Assembly (NCBI RefSeq): GCF_008274785.1
Contig: NZ_VTPU01000001.1
Location: 526,096-590,095, forward strand
Direction of reading: 5' to 3'
DNA: 64,000 bases
Origin: Halomonas eurihalina
GTDB taxonomy: Bacteria; Pseudomonadota; Gammaproteobacteria; Pseudomonadales; Halomonadaceae
Part shown: one piece after another, positions 24,104 to 32,317 of the stretch
Numbering within the stretch: position 1 is the stretch's first letter
Layout: every line of letters begins with the position of its first letter
Translations under genes and position numbers: made by a program
The notes under the pieces: generated by a model
Seen by the model: the letters and a program-made list of their open reading frames with translations, nothing else
What the model was told of the DNA's origin: nothing
The model's database searches: none

Positions 24104-25248
24104 CAGAATTCCTCCCGACCCAGGGAGTCGAGGATGCGTTTGGCTTCTTCATGGCCCGTTGTCGTCAGCACCCAGTGCTTGGCCCCGCCGGGCTCGTCCG
24201 GCGGCGCCGATCGCCACTCGACCAGGCCACGCTTCTGCAACTGACGCAGCGCCGTCCGGGTGCGATGCCCATGGTAGGTATCCAGCATACCCTGCTCGGA
24301 ACGGAACACCGGGTCGGCGTGATGCATGGCAAGGCGATAGAGCGTGGTCAGCACCTGCTGGTAGCGCAGTCGACGTCGACCGCGCCACAGTCGCACGCCT
24401 TCCCAGACGAACCCGCGACCCGGCGCCAGCAGCAACGACACCATCACCACGCTCGACACGCTGAGAATGATCAAAGGGCCGGTGGCCAGCCCGCGCGACA
24501 AGGCGCTCAGCACGGCGCCGAACACCCCGCCCGACACACCGATCACGGCGGCAAGCATCACCATGCCCTCGAGTCGCCGGCTCCACTGCCTTGCCGCCAC
24601 CGCCGGGGCGATGATCATCGCCGCCATCAGCACCACACCGACCATCTGCAAGCCGACCACCACGGCCAGGGCAATCATCACCGTCAGTATCACCTCGAGC
24701 CACATCACCGGCATGCCGAGCGAGGCGGCGAACTCGGGATCGAAGGACACCAGCTTGAATTCCTTCCACAATGCACTCACCAGCACCAGGGCCACCAGCG
24801 TGATGCCGCCCATGATCCACAGGTCGCTGCGCAGCGTCGCCGCGGCCTGGCCGAACAGGAAGGCGTCGAGGCCGCCCTGGGCGGCGTTGTTCATGTTCTG
24901 AATGTGGGTCAGCAGCACGACCCCCAGGGCAAAGGACGTGCTCAGGGTGATGCCCAGCCCGGCATCGGTCTTGAGCCGGCTGTTTCGCGTCAGCAGCAGC
25001 ATCACCAGGGCGGCCAGCGCCCCGGTGGTCAGCGCCCCCAGCAGGATGATGCCCATCTCCCGGGCACCGGCGATGATGAAGCCGATACACACGCCGGGCA
25101 GGGCCGCATGGGACATGGTGTCGCCGAGCAGGCTCTGCTTGCGCAGCACGGCGAAACTGCCCAGCACGCCGCTGATCAGCCCCAGCAGCGCCGCACCGAT
25201 GGCCACGTTGCGAATCGTGTAGTCATGCAACAGTTCGAGCGGCGACAT
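24103..25248 (-). CDS. Mn/Fe ABC transporter permease with C-terminal winged-helix extension (MntC/YtgC-like)
   Basis: 381 residues. The start at 25248 has GGAG eight bases upstream; a longer open frame covers the ATPase gene and is not used. Residues 1-285 are an ABC-3 permease (GVLGSFAVLRKQSLLGDTMSHA, VGVVLMAAMIIAPAVAARQW in parts). Residues about 290-381 are a soluble winged-helix-like domain (TRTALRQLQKRGLVEW, HWVLTTTGHEEAKRIL). The same kind of extension is on its partner permease. It starts two bases after the ATPase stop codon. Confidence 0.88.
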   Translation of the reverse strand: MSPLELLHDYTIRNVAIGAALLGLISGVLGSFAVLRKQSLLGDTMSHAALPGVCIGFIIAGAREMGIILLGALTTGALAALVMLLLTRNSRLKTDAGLGITLSTSFALGVVLLTHIQNMNNAAQGGLDAFLFGQAAATLRSDLWIMGGITLVALVLVSALWKEFKLVSFDPEFAASLGMPVMWLEVILTVMIALAVVVGLQMVGVVLMAAMIIAPAVAARQWSRRLEGMVMLAAVIGVSGGVFGAVLSALSRGLATGPLIILSVSSVVMVSLLLAPGRGFVWEGVRLWRGRRRLRYQQVLTTLYRLAMHHADPVFRSEQGMLDTYHGHRTRTALRQLQKRGLVEWRSAPPDEPGGAKHWVLTTTGHEEAKRILDSLGREEF

Positions 25249-25250
25249 CG

Positions 25251-26036
25251 TTACGTCTCCGCGGTCTTGTCGGCGGGCATGAAGGCCGCCTCGTCGAGCA
25301 GGGCGATCTGCCCGCCGTAGGCGCGGCGCAGATTCTCGGCCGTATAGACGTCCTCCACATGCCCCTGAGCGATGACCCGGATATTGAGGATCAACAACCA
25401 ATCGAAATAACTGCGTACCGTCTGCAGGTCATGGTGGACGACGATCACCGTCTTGCCGTCATCGCGCAGGCGGCGAAGGATATCCACGATGGCCCGTTCG
25501 GTGGTGGCATCGACCCCCGCCATGGGTTCATCGAGGAAATAGACATCGGCCTGCTGCACCAGGGCCCGGGCCAGGAAGACCCGTTGCTGCTGCCCGCCCG
25601 AAAGCTGGCTGATCTGGCGATCGGCGAAGTCCTGCATGCCGACCATCTCCAGTGCCTGCATGGCTTCCCGACGCTCGCCCCGGCCCGGTCGCTTGAGCCA
25701 GCCGAGCCGGCCATAGAGCCCCATGGTGACCACGTCCAGGGCGGTGGTCGGAAAATCCCAGTCGACACTGGAGCGTTGTGGCACATAGCCCACCCGCCGG
25801 CGACGCGACCGGTAGGGCCGACCGAACAGGGTGACATGGCCCGCCACCGAAGGTACCAGGCCCAGCACACTCTTGATCAAGGTGCTCTTGCCGGCACCGT
25901 TCGGGCCGACGATGGCCGCCATCACGCCGGGCGGCACGTCGAAGTCGATGTCCCACAGCACCGGCTTGCTATGGTAACTGACGGTCAGATCCTCGACGTG
26001 CAGGGCCAGATCCGGTTCATGCAGCGGCGTTGTCAT
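25251..26036 (-). CDS. Mn/Fe ABC transporter ATPase (MntB/SitB/ZnuC-like)
   Basis: 261 residues. Walker A GPNGAGKST, signature LSGGQQQRVFLARALVQQ, Walker B VYFLDEPMAGVD and H-loop VVHHD are all present; GYVPQRSSVDWDFP in the Q-loop region is typical of the manganese/zinc ABC ATPases. It is between the binding-protein gene (54-base gap upstream) and the two permease genes. Confidence 0.93.
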   Translation of the reverse strand: MTTPLHEPDLALHVEDLTVSYHSKPVLWDIDFDVPPGVMAAIVGPNGAGKSTLIKSVLGLVPSVAGHVTLFGRPYRSRRRRVGYVPQRSSVDWDFPTTALDVVTMGLYGRLGWLKRPGRGERREAMQALEMVGMQDFADRQISQLSGGQQQRVFLARALVQQADVYFLDEPMAGVDATTERAIVDILRRLRDDGKTVIVVHHDLQTVRSYFDWLLILNIRVIAQGHVEDVYTAENLRRAYGGQIALLDEAAFMPADKTAET

Positions 26037-26090
26037 GGGCGAAGCGGACTCTCGTATAATAGTGGTAAGGTCGGGGAAGCGCCGAAGGCC

Positions 26091-27071
26091 TCATGAGGAG
26101 ACGTTGTCCCAGCGCGCGGCCCATTCGTCGAGGGCCTCGGGCAGCGCCAGCGTCTCGCCGCCGAGCGCCTCGACGATGTGCTGGGTATTACGATACAGCA
26201 TGCCGATGTAGGTGCCATCGGCGGTACCAGCTTCGCCCATGGCATCCGAATAGAGTTGGCCGCCGACAGATACCTCCTGCCCCTTCTCGCGCGCGGCTTC
26301 AATGACAGCCTGTACGGTACGGGGGTTGATGGTGCTCTCGACGAACACCGCCGGCACGTCGCGATCCACGACCACCTGCGCCATCTCGCGGATATCCGCC
26401 ACACCGGTTTCGGTCTCGGTACTGATGCCCTGGATACCGGCCACCTCGATGCCGTAGGCACGCCCGAAATAGTTGAAGGCATCATGTGCGGTGACCAGGA
26501 TGCGCTGCTGTTCGGGAATCGACGCGATGCTCTCCTTCACCCACTGATGCAGGGCCTCGAGCTGCTCGGTGTAGCGCGACGCATTGTCCTGAATCCGCGA
26601 TTGGCAATCGGGTCGGGCCTCGCTCAACGACTCGGCGACGGTCGGCACGATCTGCGACCACAGGGCGACATCCATCCACAGGTGAGGGTCGATGCCATAG
26701 ACATCCTGGACGGTGATCAGGCTGCCCGTGTCGATGGATGACGGCGCCACCGCCACCGTCGGCTTGATCTCGGAGAAACGCTCCAGCACATCACCAAGCT
26801 GACCTTCCAGGGAATAGCCGGAATAGAAGATCATCTCGGCCTGCTGGAAGGTGGAAACGTCACGGGCACTGGCCTGGTAGAGATGAGGATCGACGCCCGG
26901 CCCCATCAAGGTCGTGACCTCGGCGCACTCACCGCCGACCTCGGCGACCACATCCCCCACCATGCCGGTAGTGGCCACCGCCTGTACCGGCGCCGATTGC
27001 TGCGCCATGGCCGGCGCGGCAACCAATGCCGTCACCATCGAAAGTCCTGCCGTCATCAGCCGAATTGCCAT
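26091..27071 (-). CDS. Mn/Fe-type periplasmic metal-binding protein (TroA/SitA/YtgA family)
   Basis: About 326 residues. The start at 27071 has GGGAG upstream and gives a signal peptide ending APAMAQQ. Four likely metal ligands are seen: His in GPGVDPHLYQ, His in GIDPHLWMD, Glu in VFVEST or GISTETE, and Asp in GGQLYSDAMG. A His-His-Glu-Asp set with no His-rich loop is the Mn/Fe type (PsaA, MntC, YtgA) rather than the zinc type (ZnuA). GTYIGMLYRNT near the C terminus also fits. First gene of the four-gene operon. Confidence 0.92.
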   Translation of the reverse strand: MAIRLMTAGLSMVTALVAAPAMAQQSAPVQAVATTGMVGDVVAEVGGECAEVTTLMGPGVDPHLYQASARDVSTFQQAEMIFYSGYSLEGQLGDVLERFSEIKPTVAVAPSSIDTGSLITVQDVYGIDPHLWMDVALWSQIVPTVAESLSEARPDCQSRIQDNASRYTEQLEALHQWVKESIASIPEQQRILVTAHDAFNYFGRAYGIEVAGIQGISTETETGVADIREMAQVVVDRDVPAVFVESTINPRTVQAVIEAAREKGQEVSVGGQLYSDAMGEAGTADGTYIGMLYRNTQHIVEALGGETLALPEALDEWAARWDNVSS

Positions 27072-27256
27072 CCTGTTCTCCCATGCATGAGCGCGAGCAC
27101 GCAGGTATAGCATTGGCCATGCCCCCGAGTAAAAGCCGTTGCATCAATCGGTGCGATATATAATCTTAAGGAGGTCGCCTGGGCGGAACTTCCCGCGACA
27201 ATGCCACACCCATCGGCCGTCGATTGTTCGGCGCCAAGGATCATGGAGAGACCCTA

Positions 27257-27817
27257 ATGACTTCACGCACCCCACTCAACACCGCCATTCGCCCCGTCCT
27301 GTTCGGTGCCAGCCTGCTGCTGTCGGCCAGCGCGATCGCTGCCCCCGAAGGCCTGTATTCCGCCAACGAACTGCTCGATGCCGATGTCTACGCCAAGTCC
27401 GACAGCACCGAGGCCATCGGCGAGGTGGAAGACGTGCTGCTCGACAATGACATGCGCGTCCACTCCCTGGTCATCGATGCCGGCGACCTGCTCGACCTGG
27501 GCGACAAGCAGTACGTGGTCGACGCCGAGCACTTTACCGTCGAAACCCGCAACGGCGACAGCCTCGAAAACATCGAGTACAGCGTCCACCTCGACCTCGA
27601 TGCCCAGGCCCTCGGCGAGCAGCCCGAATACACCGATACCTGGTGGAACCAGGCCAAGGACAATCTCCAGCAGGCATGGAGCGACACCAAGGAAGGCGCC
27701 GCCAGCGCCTGGGAAACCACCCGCTCGGCCACCAGCGACGCCCTCGACAAGGCCGGCGACGCCCTGAAATCCGCCGGCGAGAAGACCCAGCAGGCCGCCG
27801 ACGACGCCACTCAGTAA
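27257..27817 (+). CDS. Exported PRC-barrel domain protein with amphipathic C-terminal tail
   Basis: About 186 residues. GGAGA eight bases upstream sets the start at 27257. The signal peptide ends SASAIAAP. Residues about 35-110 are a PRC-barrel domain (LDADVYAKSDSTEAIGEVED, LVIDAGDLLDLGDKQYVV in part). The C-terminal 60 residues are Ala/Lys/Asp/Gln-rich with an 11-residue periodicity (AWSDTKEGAAS, AWETTRSATSD, ALDKAGDALKS), predicted as amphipathic helices like those of LEA or YtxH-type stress proteins. Divergent from the metal transporter; probably an envelope or desiccation/osmotic stress protein. Confidence 0.85.
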   Translation: MTSRTPLNTAIRPVLFGASLLLSASAIAAPEGLYSANELLDADVYAKSDSTEAIGEVEDVLLDNDMRVHSLVIDAGDLLDLGDKQYVVDAEHFTVETRNGDSLENIEYSVHLDLDAQALGEQPEYTDTWWNQAKDNLQQAWSDTKEGAASAWETTRSATSDALDKAGDALKSAGEKTQQAADDATQ

Positions 27818-27854
27818 GCCGCCTGGTCACTATCACTGGTGGAATACTTGAACA

Positions 27855-27881
27855 AGGTGGTGCCTGTAACGGGCACCACCT
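27855..27881. terminator. Stem-loop between the PRC-barrel and LysR genes
   Basis: AGGTGGTGCC and GGCACCACCT form a perfect 10-bp stem with a 7-base loop in the gap between two convergent genes. On the minus strand a T-rich TTGTTC follows the stem, so it may serve as a bidirectional terminator. Confidence 0.55.
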
Positions 27882-27983
27882 GACAAGTGGTTGCAAGGCC
27901 CACACAACACCCTGACCAGGCCGGGAAGAATTGTCGAAAGAGCAGGAGCTACGAGTAGCGATGTAGCGGTCAAGTATTCCTGG

Positions 27984-28916
27984 TCACTGGCTCTTGAGCA
28001 TTCCAGGATGTCTTCGCTTCGGCGCATGCTGTTCCATGAGCTCTGCGATCCACTCGATGAATACGCGCAACTTGGTGCTTACATGCCGATTTGGCGGAAA
28101 CGCCAGGAACAACGGCATAGGGTCGAGCCGCCAATCTTCGAAAAGGGGGACTAACTCACCGGAGACAAGATGGTCCTTGGCCATGTAGTCCGGTAACCAC
28201 AGGATCCCCAAACCGGCCAGACCCGCTGCAAGATAACCGTTGCCATCGTCTATCGATAAAACATGACGGCCTTGGACCTTGATACTCTCTTCATGTCGGT
28301 GCATGGCGAAGGTCTTACCGATGCGGGAGCCCAGAAAACCCACGATACGGTGGTGCGTATTTTCCAGCTCTTGAGGATGCAAGGGCAAACCGGAACGTTC
28401 TATGTAGCTTGGCGCTGCATAGACCCCTAGCTGCAAGTCGCCGATACGTCGTGCTACCAGTGATTGATCGGTGAGTTCGCCACCACGCACGACACAATCC
28501 ACCTTCTCATCGATCAGGTCCACCATGCGATCGCTGGCCCCCATGTCCAGCTGAATTTCCGGGTATCGGGCATGGAAGTCAGGTAGAACCGGTACAATAA
28601 GCATGCGAGCCAGCGGGCTAGGGACATCAACTCTCAGCCGGCCTCTGGGCAAGGCCGAGGCGCTGGACAAGCTCGTCTCGGCATCGTCCAGGTCAGCAAG
28701 CAGCCGTAGTACACGCTCATAATAGGCGGCACCGTCGGCGGTCACATTAACCTTGCGTGTAGTGCGATTCAGCAGCCTGACACGCAACCGTGCCTCCAGG
28801 TGCTGAACATGTTGCGTCACGCTTGTCTTTCTCATGTGAAGGGTTTCGGCGGCCTTGGTGAAACTGCCGGTTTCAACCACCCGCACAAACGCCTGCATTG
28901 CATCAAAACGGTCCAT
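27984..28916 (-). CDS. LysR-family transcriptional regulator
   Basis: A 310-residue LysR protein. The helix-turn-helix is at residues 3-60 (AMQAFVRVVETGSFTKAAETL, TSVTQHVQHLEARLRVRLLNRTTR in part), followed by the periplasmic-binding-protein-like effector domain. Divergent from a RidA-family gene (157-base gap), which is the obvious target. GC content here is visibly lower than in the flanking transporter operons, a sign of acquired DNA. Confidence 0.9.
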   Translation of the reverse strand: MDRFDAMQAFVRVVETGSFTKAAETLHMRKTSVTQHVQHLEARLRVRLLNRTTRKVNVTADGAAYYERVLRLLADLDDAETSLSSASALPRGRLRVDVPSPLARMLIVPVLPDFHARYPEIQLDMGASDRMVDLIDEKVDCVVRGGELTDQSLVARRIGDLQLGVYAAPSYIERSGLPLHPQELENTHHRIVGFLGSRIGKTFAMHRHEESIKVQGRHVLSIDDGNGYLAAGLAGLGILWLPDYMAKDHLVSGELVPLFEDWRLDPMPLFLAFPPNRHVSTKLRVFIEWIAELMEQHAPKRRHPGMLKSQ

Positions 28917-29072
28917 AGCTTCTCTGGTTAACTCTCCATGGGGGCTTTTGGCGATTGTTCGTGTTCTACAAACAGTCCTGACTAAACTTGCTCGTTTATT
29001 CGCCCTCCACCGGTTCCTAAAGTATCACCATCGTTCATACAGGTCGCTTCGACCCGTTGATGGAGACATGAC

Positions 29073-29465
29073 ATGACCAAGCGTGACGTAGTTTTCCCGG
29101 CCGGACGCCAAGAGCTCTATGAGCGGAACCGGTATTCACCGGCAATTCGATCCAATGGATTTCTCTTCGTTTCAGGCCAGGTGGGTAGCCGAGATGATGG
29201 TTCCCCTGAGCCGGACCTGGAGGCACAAGTCAGGCTCGCCTTCAGTAATCTAGTGGAGATCCTGGCAACGGCAGAGTGCACATTCGACGATGTAATTGAT
29301 ACCACTGTATTCATAGTCGATCCCGAATCGAAATTCGAGACGATCTGGAAGGTGGTACCCGAGTTTTGGGGGAACGCGCCGCACCCGACGCTGACTGCCG
29401 TCGGTGTCACCTGGCTCTATGGTTTCGATTTTGAAATCAAGGTAATAGCAAAGCTACCGGAATAA
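29073..29465 (+). CDS. RidA (YjgF/YER057c/UK114) family protein
   Basis: A 130-residue protein with GGAGAC ten bases upstream. FLFVSGQVG near residue 30 and a trimer-forming core match the RidA fold; VDPESKFETIWKVVPEFWG and the C-terminal AVGVTWLYGFDFEIKVIAKLPE (in part) fit the family, but the usual active-site Arg in the motif before the final strand is not evident (the segment reads PHPTLTAVGV). It is therefore a member of the subfamilies whose deaminase activity is uncertain. Probably controlled by the divergent LysR protein. Low local GC. Confidence 0.85.
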   Translation: MTKRDVVFPAGRQELYERNRYSPAIRSNGFLFVSGQVGSRDDGSPEPDLEAQVRLAFSNLVEILATAECTFDDVIDTTVFIVDPESKFETIWKVVPEFWGNAPHPTLTAVGVTWLYGFDFEIKVIAKLPE

Positions 29466-29640
29466 GCTACTGGGTGATCTGGCCACCATTAGGCCGGCTC
29501 GATATGGCAACGAGCCATCTCGAGCCAGCCGAATCGTCACACGGCTATGCTCGTAGCCCCAATAACGCTCGGCTGATTGAACGAGCACATTACTCAATAT
29601 ATCGCCTGCTGGGGGCGAAGCGTTGATATTGCGGTATTAC

Positions 29641-30246
29641 TCAAGTCGTTTTACCGCTACGTCTTTTCCTGAACTGGGCTGCCTTGTAGCGATTTCCACA
29701 CAACGCCATGCTGCACCAGCGGCGCTTGTGCGCCTTGGTGCGATCATAGAACCATAGGATGCAGTCAGGGTGCTCGCACTGCTTGATGAAGGCGAAATTG
29801 CCTTCAACCAATAGCTGCGCCACTGCCTCGGCGACCGGACCGAGCAAGGATGCGACCTCCTCGCCACACGCGGTGCGGGTCAACATCAAGTTGCCTCCAC
29901 TGTCATGTTCCAGATGCGGGGCGCTGAGGTAGGCGTGCAGGTAGTCGTTCAGAGCACTCACATCGCCTATCTCTCCCTGCTTGCACTGAACGATGAGCCG
30001 ACGTGCCGCCGTCCTCAGCGCTACCGCCTGCGTCAGTAGCTCGGTAGGGGCTATCGCCTTGTCTCCTGATGTCGAAACGACACCACACCGCTCCAGCCAT
30101 CTGAGCACATCGTCGCCGTTGTTCCAGTATTCGATGTCCTCGTCGTTGCTGCGCGCCTGCGTGTTCAGCAAGTCCATTGCGAGATGGTCGCCCAGCATCG
30201 GCGCCTCGGCCGAGCTGCCGTCGCGCCGTGTTCCTGCATCCGTCAT
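29641..30246 (-). CDS. CGNR zinc-finger regulator with ABATE domain
   Basis: 201 residues. The N-terminal part (LGDHLAMDLLNTQARSNDED) is the ABATE (stress-induced transcription-factor-associated) domain; the C terminus has CEHPDCILWFYDRTKAHKRRWCS-type zinc-finger pattern (read in parts) followed by CGNRYKAAQFRKRR, the CGNR motif with basic tail. Such proteins are predicted DNA-binding regulators. Divergent from an alpha/beta hydrolase gene (127-base gap), which it probably controls. Confidence 0.9.
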   Translation of the reverse strand: MTDAGTRRDGSSAEAPMLGDHLAMDLLNTQARSNDEDIEYWNNGDDVLRWLERCGVVSTSGDKAIAPTELLTQAVALRTAARRLIVQCKQGEIGDVSALNDYLHAYLSAPHLEHDSGGNLMLTRTACGEEVASLLGPVAEAVAQLLVEGNFAFIKQCEHPDCILWFYDRTKAHKRRWCSMALCGNRYKAAQFRKRRSGKTT

Positions 30247-30373
30247 CTCAATAACCTCTAAAAATAATATTGACAGGTTACCCTGGGCCGCTCACACTCA
30301 ATCAAGTAACCGCTTTTCTTTGATTAAAGTGGTTACCAAAATTCTACACGAGTCCTTAACGCCAAGGAAAGTC

Positions 30374-31279
30374 ATGAACACAGCCACTACCCTTGCCGCC
30401 AACGCTGCTGAGAGCCCTGTACAGATCCACTACGGGACAGTGGACATCCAGGGTGCCAACATTTTCTACCGCGAGGCGGGATCGTCAGACGCGCCAACGG
30501 TGCTGCTACTGCACGGTTTCGCCGCCTCGTCATACATGTTCCGCAACCTGATTCCGCAACTGGCCCAGAAATACCATGTGATCGCCCCCGATCTCCCAGG
30601 ATTCGGGCAGACGACCGTCATGCCTGGCGTTGAATTCACCTACACGTTCGACAACTTGGCATCGGTGATTGACGACTTCACCGTGACCAAGGGGCTAGAT
30701 CGCTACGCTATGTACGTGTTCGATTACGGTGCTCCGGTCGGCTGGCGACTGGCGGTAAAAAATCCGCAGAAGGTCACCGCGATTGTGAGCCAAAGCGGCA
30801 ATGCCTACGAAGAGGGTTTGAGTGCAGGCTGGGCAGACATGCGTAAAGCGTGGGCCGAACCGACCACCGCCAACCGCGAGGCTCTGCGCCGGTTCAACAC
30901 GCTTGAAATGCTCAAGTGGCAGTACACCGAAGGCGTCCATGACACTTCGTTGATTCCTCCGGAAGGCTATCAGCTGGCCCACGCGGCAATCGAGCGCATT
31001 GGCGTCGAAGTACAGATGGACCTGCTGCTCGACTACGGCCAGAACATCAAGCAGTACACGCAGGTGCATGAGTTCTTCCGCCGATACCACCCTCCCACGC
31101 TGGCGATCTGGGGGAAAAACGATCCATTCTTCACACCGCCCGGCGCCGAAGCGTTCAAGCGCGACAATCCAAAGGCCGAGGTGCATTTCCTCGACACTGG
31201 GCACTTCGCCATCGAAACCCACGGCAGGGAAATCGCCGCGAGAATGCTGGAATTTCTGGACCGAAGCATCAGACCTTAA
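30374..31279 (+). CDS. Alpha/beta hydrolase, haloalkane dehalogenase/epoxide hydrolase-like
   Basis: About 301 residues; AAGGAAA seven bases before the ATG. Oxyanion-hole motif HGFAASSYMFRN, nucleophile elbow VFDYGAPVGW (Asp as nucleophile, not Ser), acid in WGKNDPFFTPPG and His in LDTGHFAIE. The Asp nucleophile places it with haloalkane dehalogenases and epoxide hydrolases rather than esterases. No signal peptide. Paired with a divergent CGNR regulator, it may be an inducible detoxification enzyme; the substrate is unknown. Confidence 0.9.
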   Translation: MNTATTLAANAAESPVQIHYGTVDIQGANIFYREAGSSDAPTVLLLHGFAASSYMFRNLIPQLAQKYHVIAPDLPGFGQTTVMPGVEFTYTFDNLASVIDDFTVTKGLDRYAMYVFDYGAPVGWRLAVKNPQKVTAIVSQSGNAYEEGLSAGWADMRKAWAEPTTANREALRRFNTLEMLKWQYTEGVHDTSLIPPEGYQLAHAAIERIGVEVQMDLLLDYGQNIKQYTQVHEFFRRYHPPTLAIWGKNDPFFTPPGAEAFKRDNPKAEVHFLDTGHFAIETHGREIAARMLEFLDRSIRP

Positions 31280-31378
31280 CCCCCTTCTTTCGATAGCGGG
31301 CCAAGGCCAGTAATGCCAGTCCACCAAGTGGAGTTAACAGCTCGGAGTACAGTATTTTATATCTTGCTGAATCACATG

Positions 31379-31415
31379 AAATGGCCACTTCATCGATAGG
31401 AGGTGGCCATTTTTT
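31379..31415 (+). terminator. Rho-independent terminator downstream of the hydrolase
   Basis: AAATGGCCAC and GTGGCCATTT form a stem with a 14-base loop, followed by a run of T (to 31415). It lies about 100 bases past the hydrolase stop and separates it from the convergent ATPase gene. Confidence 0.8.
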
Positions 31416-31518
31416 AACTGACTAGCTTCAGGAGAATGGCCGCTTCGGTTGAGCACCTATTCCCTGTCACACCTGTCGACTGTTTGATAGCTGCCGGGAA
31501 CCACCAATGCTTCGTGGC

Positions 31519-32316
31519 CTATTCTCGAATCCGCCGCAACCCCGTCAATATCGGGGCTCCACTCTGCGGATCATGCATCAGGGTGCAATCCACACCGTAG
31601 AGTTCACGAACCAGCTCGCGCGTGACCACCTCGCCGGGCGGTCCCGCCGCCACCACTCTGCCCTCGCGCATCGCCACCAGGTAATCGGCATAGCGACAGG
31701 CAATCGGCAGGTCGTGCAGCACCATCGCCAGGGTTCGCCCCTCGTCGGCCAATTGCCGCACCAGCTCGAAGACTTCCAGTTGATGCCCAAGGTCGAGGGC
31801 CGAGGTCGGTTCGTCAAGCAACAGCAATGACGTCTGCTGGGCAATGATCATGGCGATCCAGGCGCGCTGGCGCTGTCCGCCGGAAAGCGAATCCAGCGGG
31901 CGATCGGCCAGGGAGTGCAGGTCCGCCGCTGCCAGCGCCTCGTCCACCACCCGACGATCCTCGGCCGACCATTGCCGCAACCAGCTCTGATGCGGCTGGC
32001 GACCGAAGCCGATCAACTCGGCAACGGTCAGCCCTTCCGGCGCCCGGGCTTCCTGGGGCAGCAACGCCAACCGCCGAGCCAGCTCCCGGGCCGGTAGTCG
32101 GACGATTTCGCTGCTATCGAGCAGCACATGGCCACCCTGCGGCGCGTGCAGGCGCGCCAGCCCCGCGAGCAGGGTCGACTTGCCGCACCCATTGGGGCCG
32201 ACGATGGCGGTCACCTTGCCTGTGGGCAGGCAGAGATCCAGATCGACGACGACCGGCGTGCGGTCGTGGGCGAGCGTCAGTTTGCGAGCCTCCAGCGAAC
32301 AAGCCACGGCATTCAT
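31519..32316 (-). CDS. FecE/FhuC-like siderophore ABC ATPase (system 4)
   Basis: 265 residues. Walker A GPNGCGKST, signature LSGGQRQRAWIAMIIAQQ, Walker B LLLLDEPTSALDLG and H-loop VLHD. ATG follows the permease stop by one base, so translation is coupled. Last gene of the operon that includes two permeases and two binding proteins on the minus strand. Confidence 0.93.
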   Translation of the reverse strand: MNAVACSLEARKLTLAHDRTPVVVDLDLCLPTGKVTAIVGPNGCGKSTLLAGLARLHAPQGGHVLLDSSEIVRLPARELARRLALLPQEARAPEGLTVAELIGFGRQPHQSWLRQWSAEDRRVVDEALAAADLHSLADRPLDSLSGGQRQRAWIAMIIAQQTSLLLLDEPTSALDLGHQLEVFELVRQLADEGRTLAMVLHDLPIACRYADYLVAMREGRVVAAGPPGEVVTRELVRELYGVDCTLMHDPQSGAPILTGLRRIRE

Positions 32317-32317
32317 C

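Noticed and set aside
26031..26070. TTGTCA and TATAAT on the plus strand between ATPase and binding-protein genes
   Set aside because: Spacing is 19 bases and it would direct transcription antisense to the binding protein; most likely chance.
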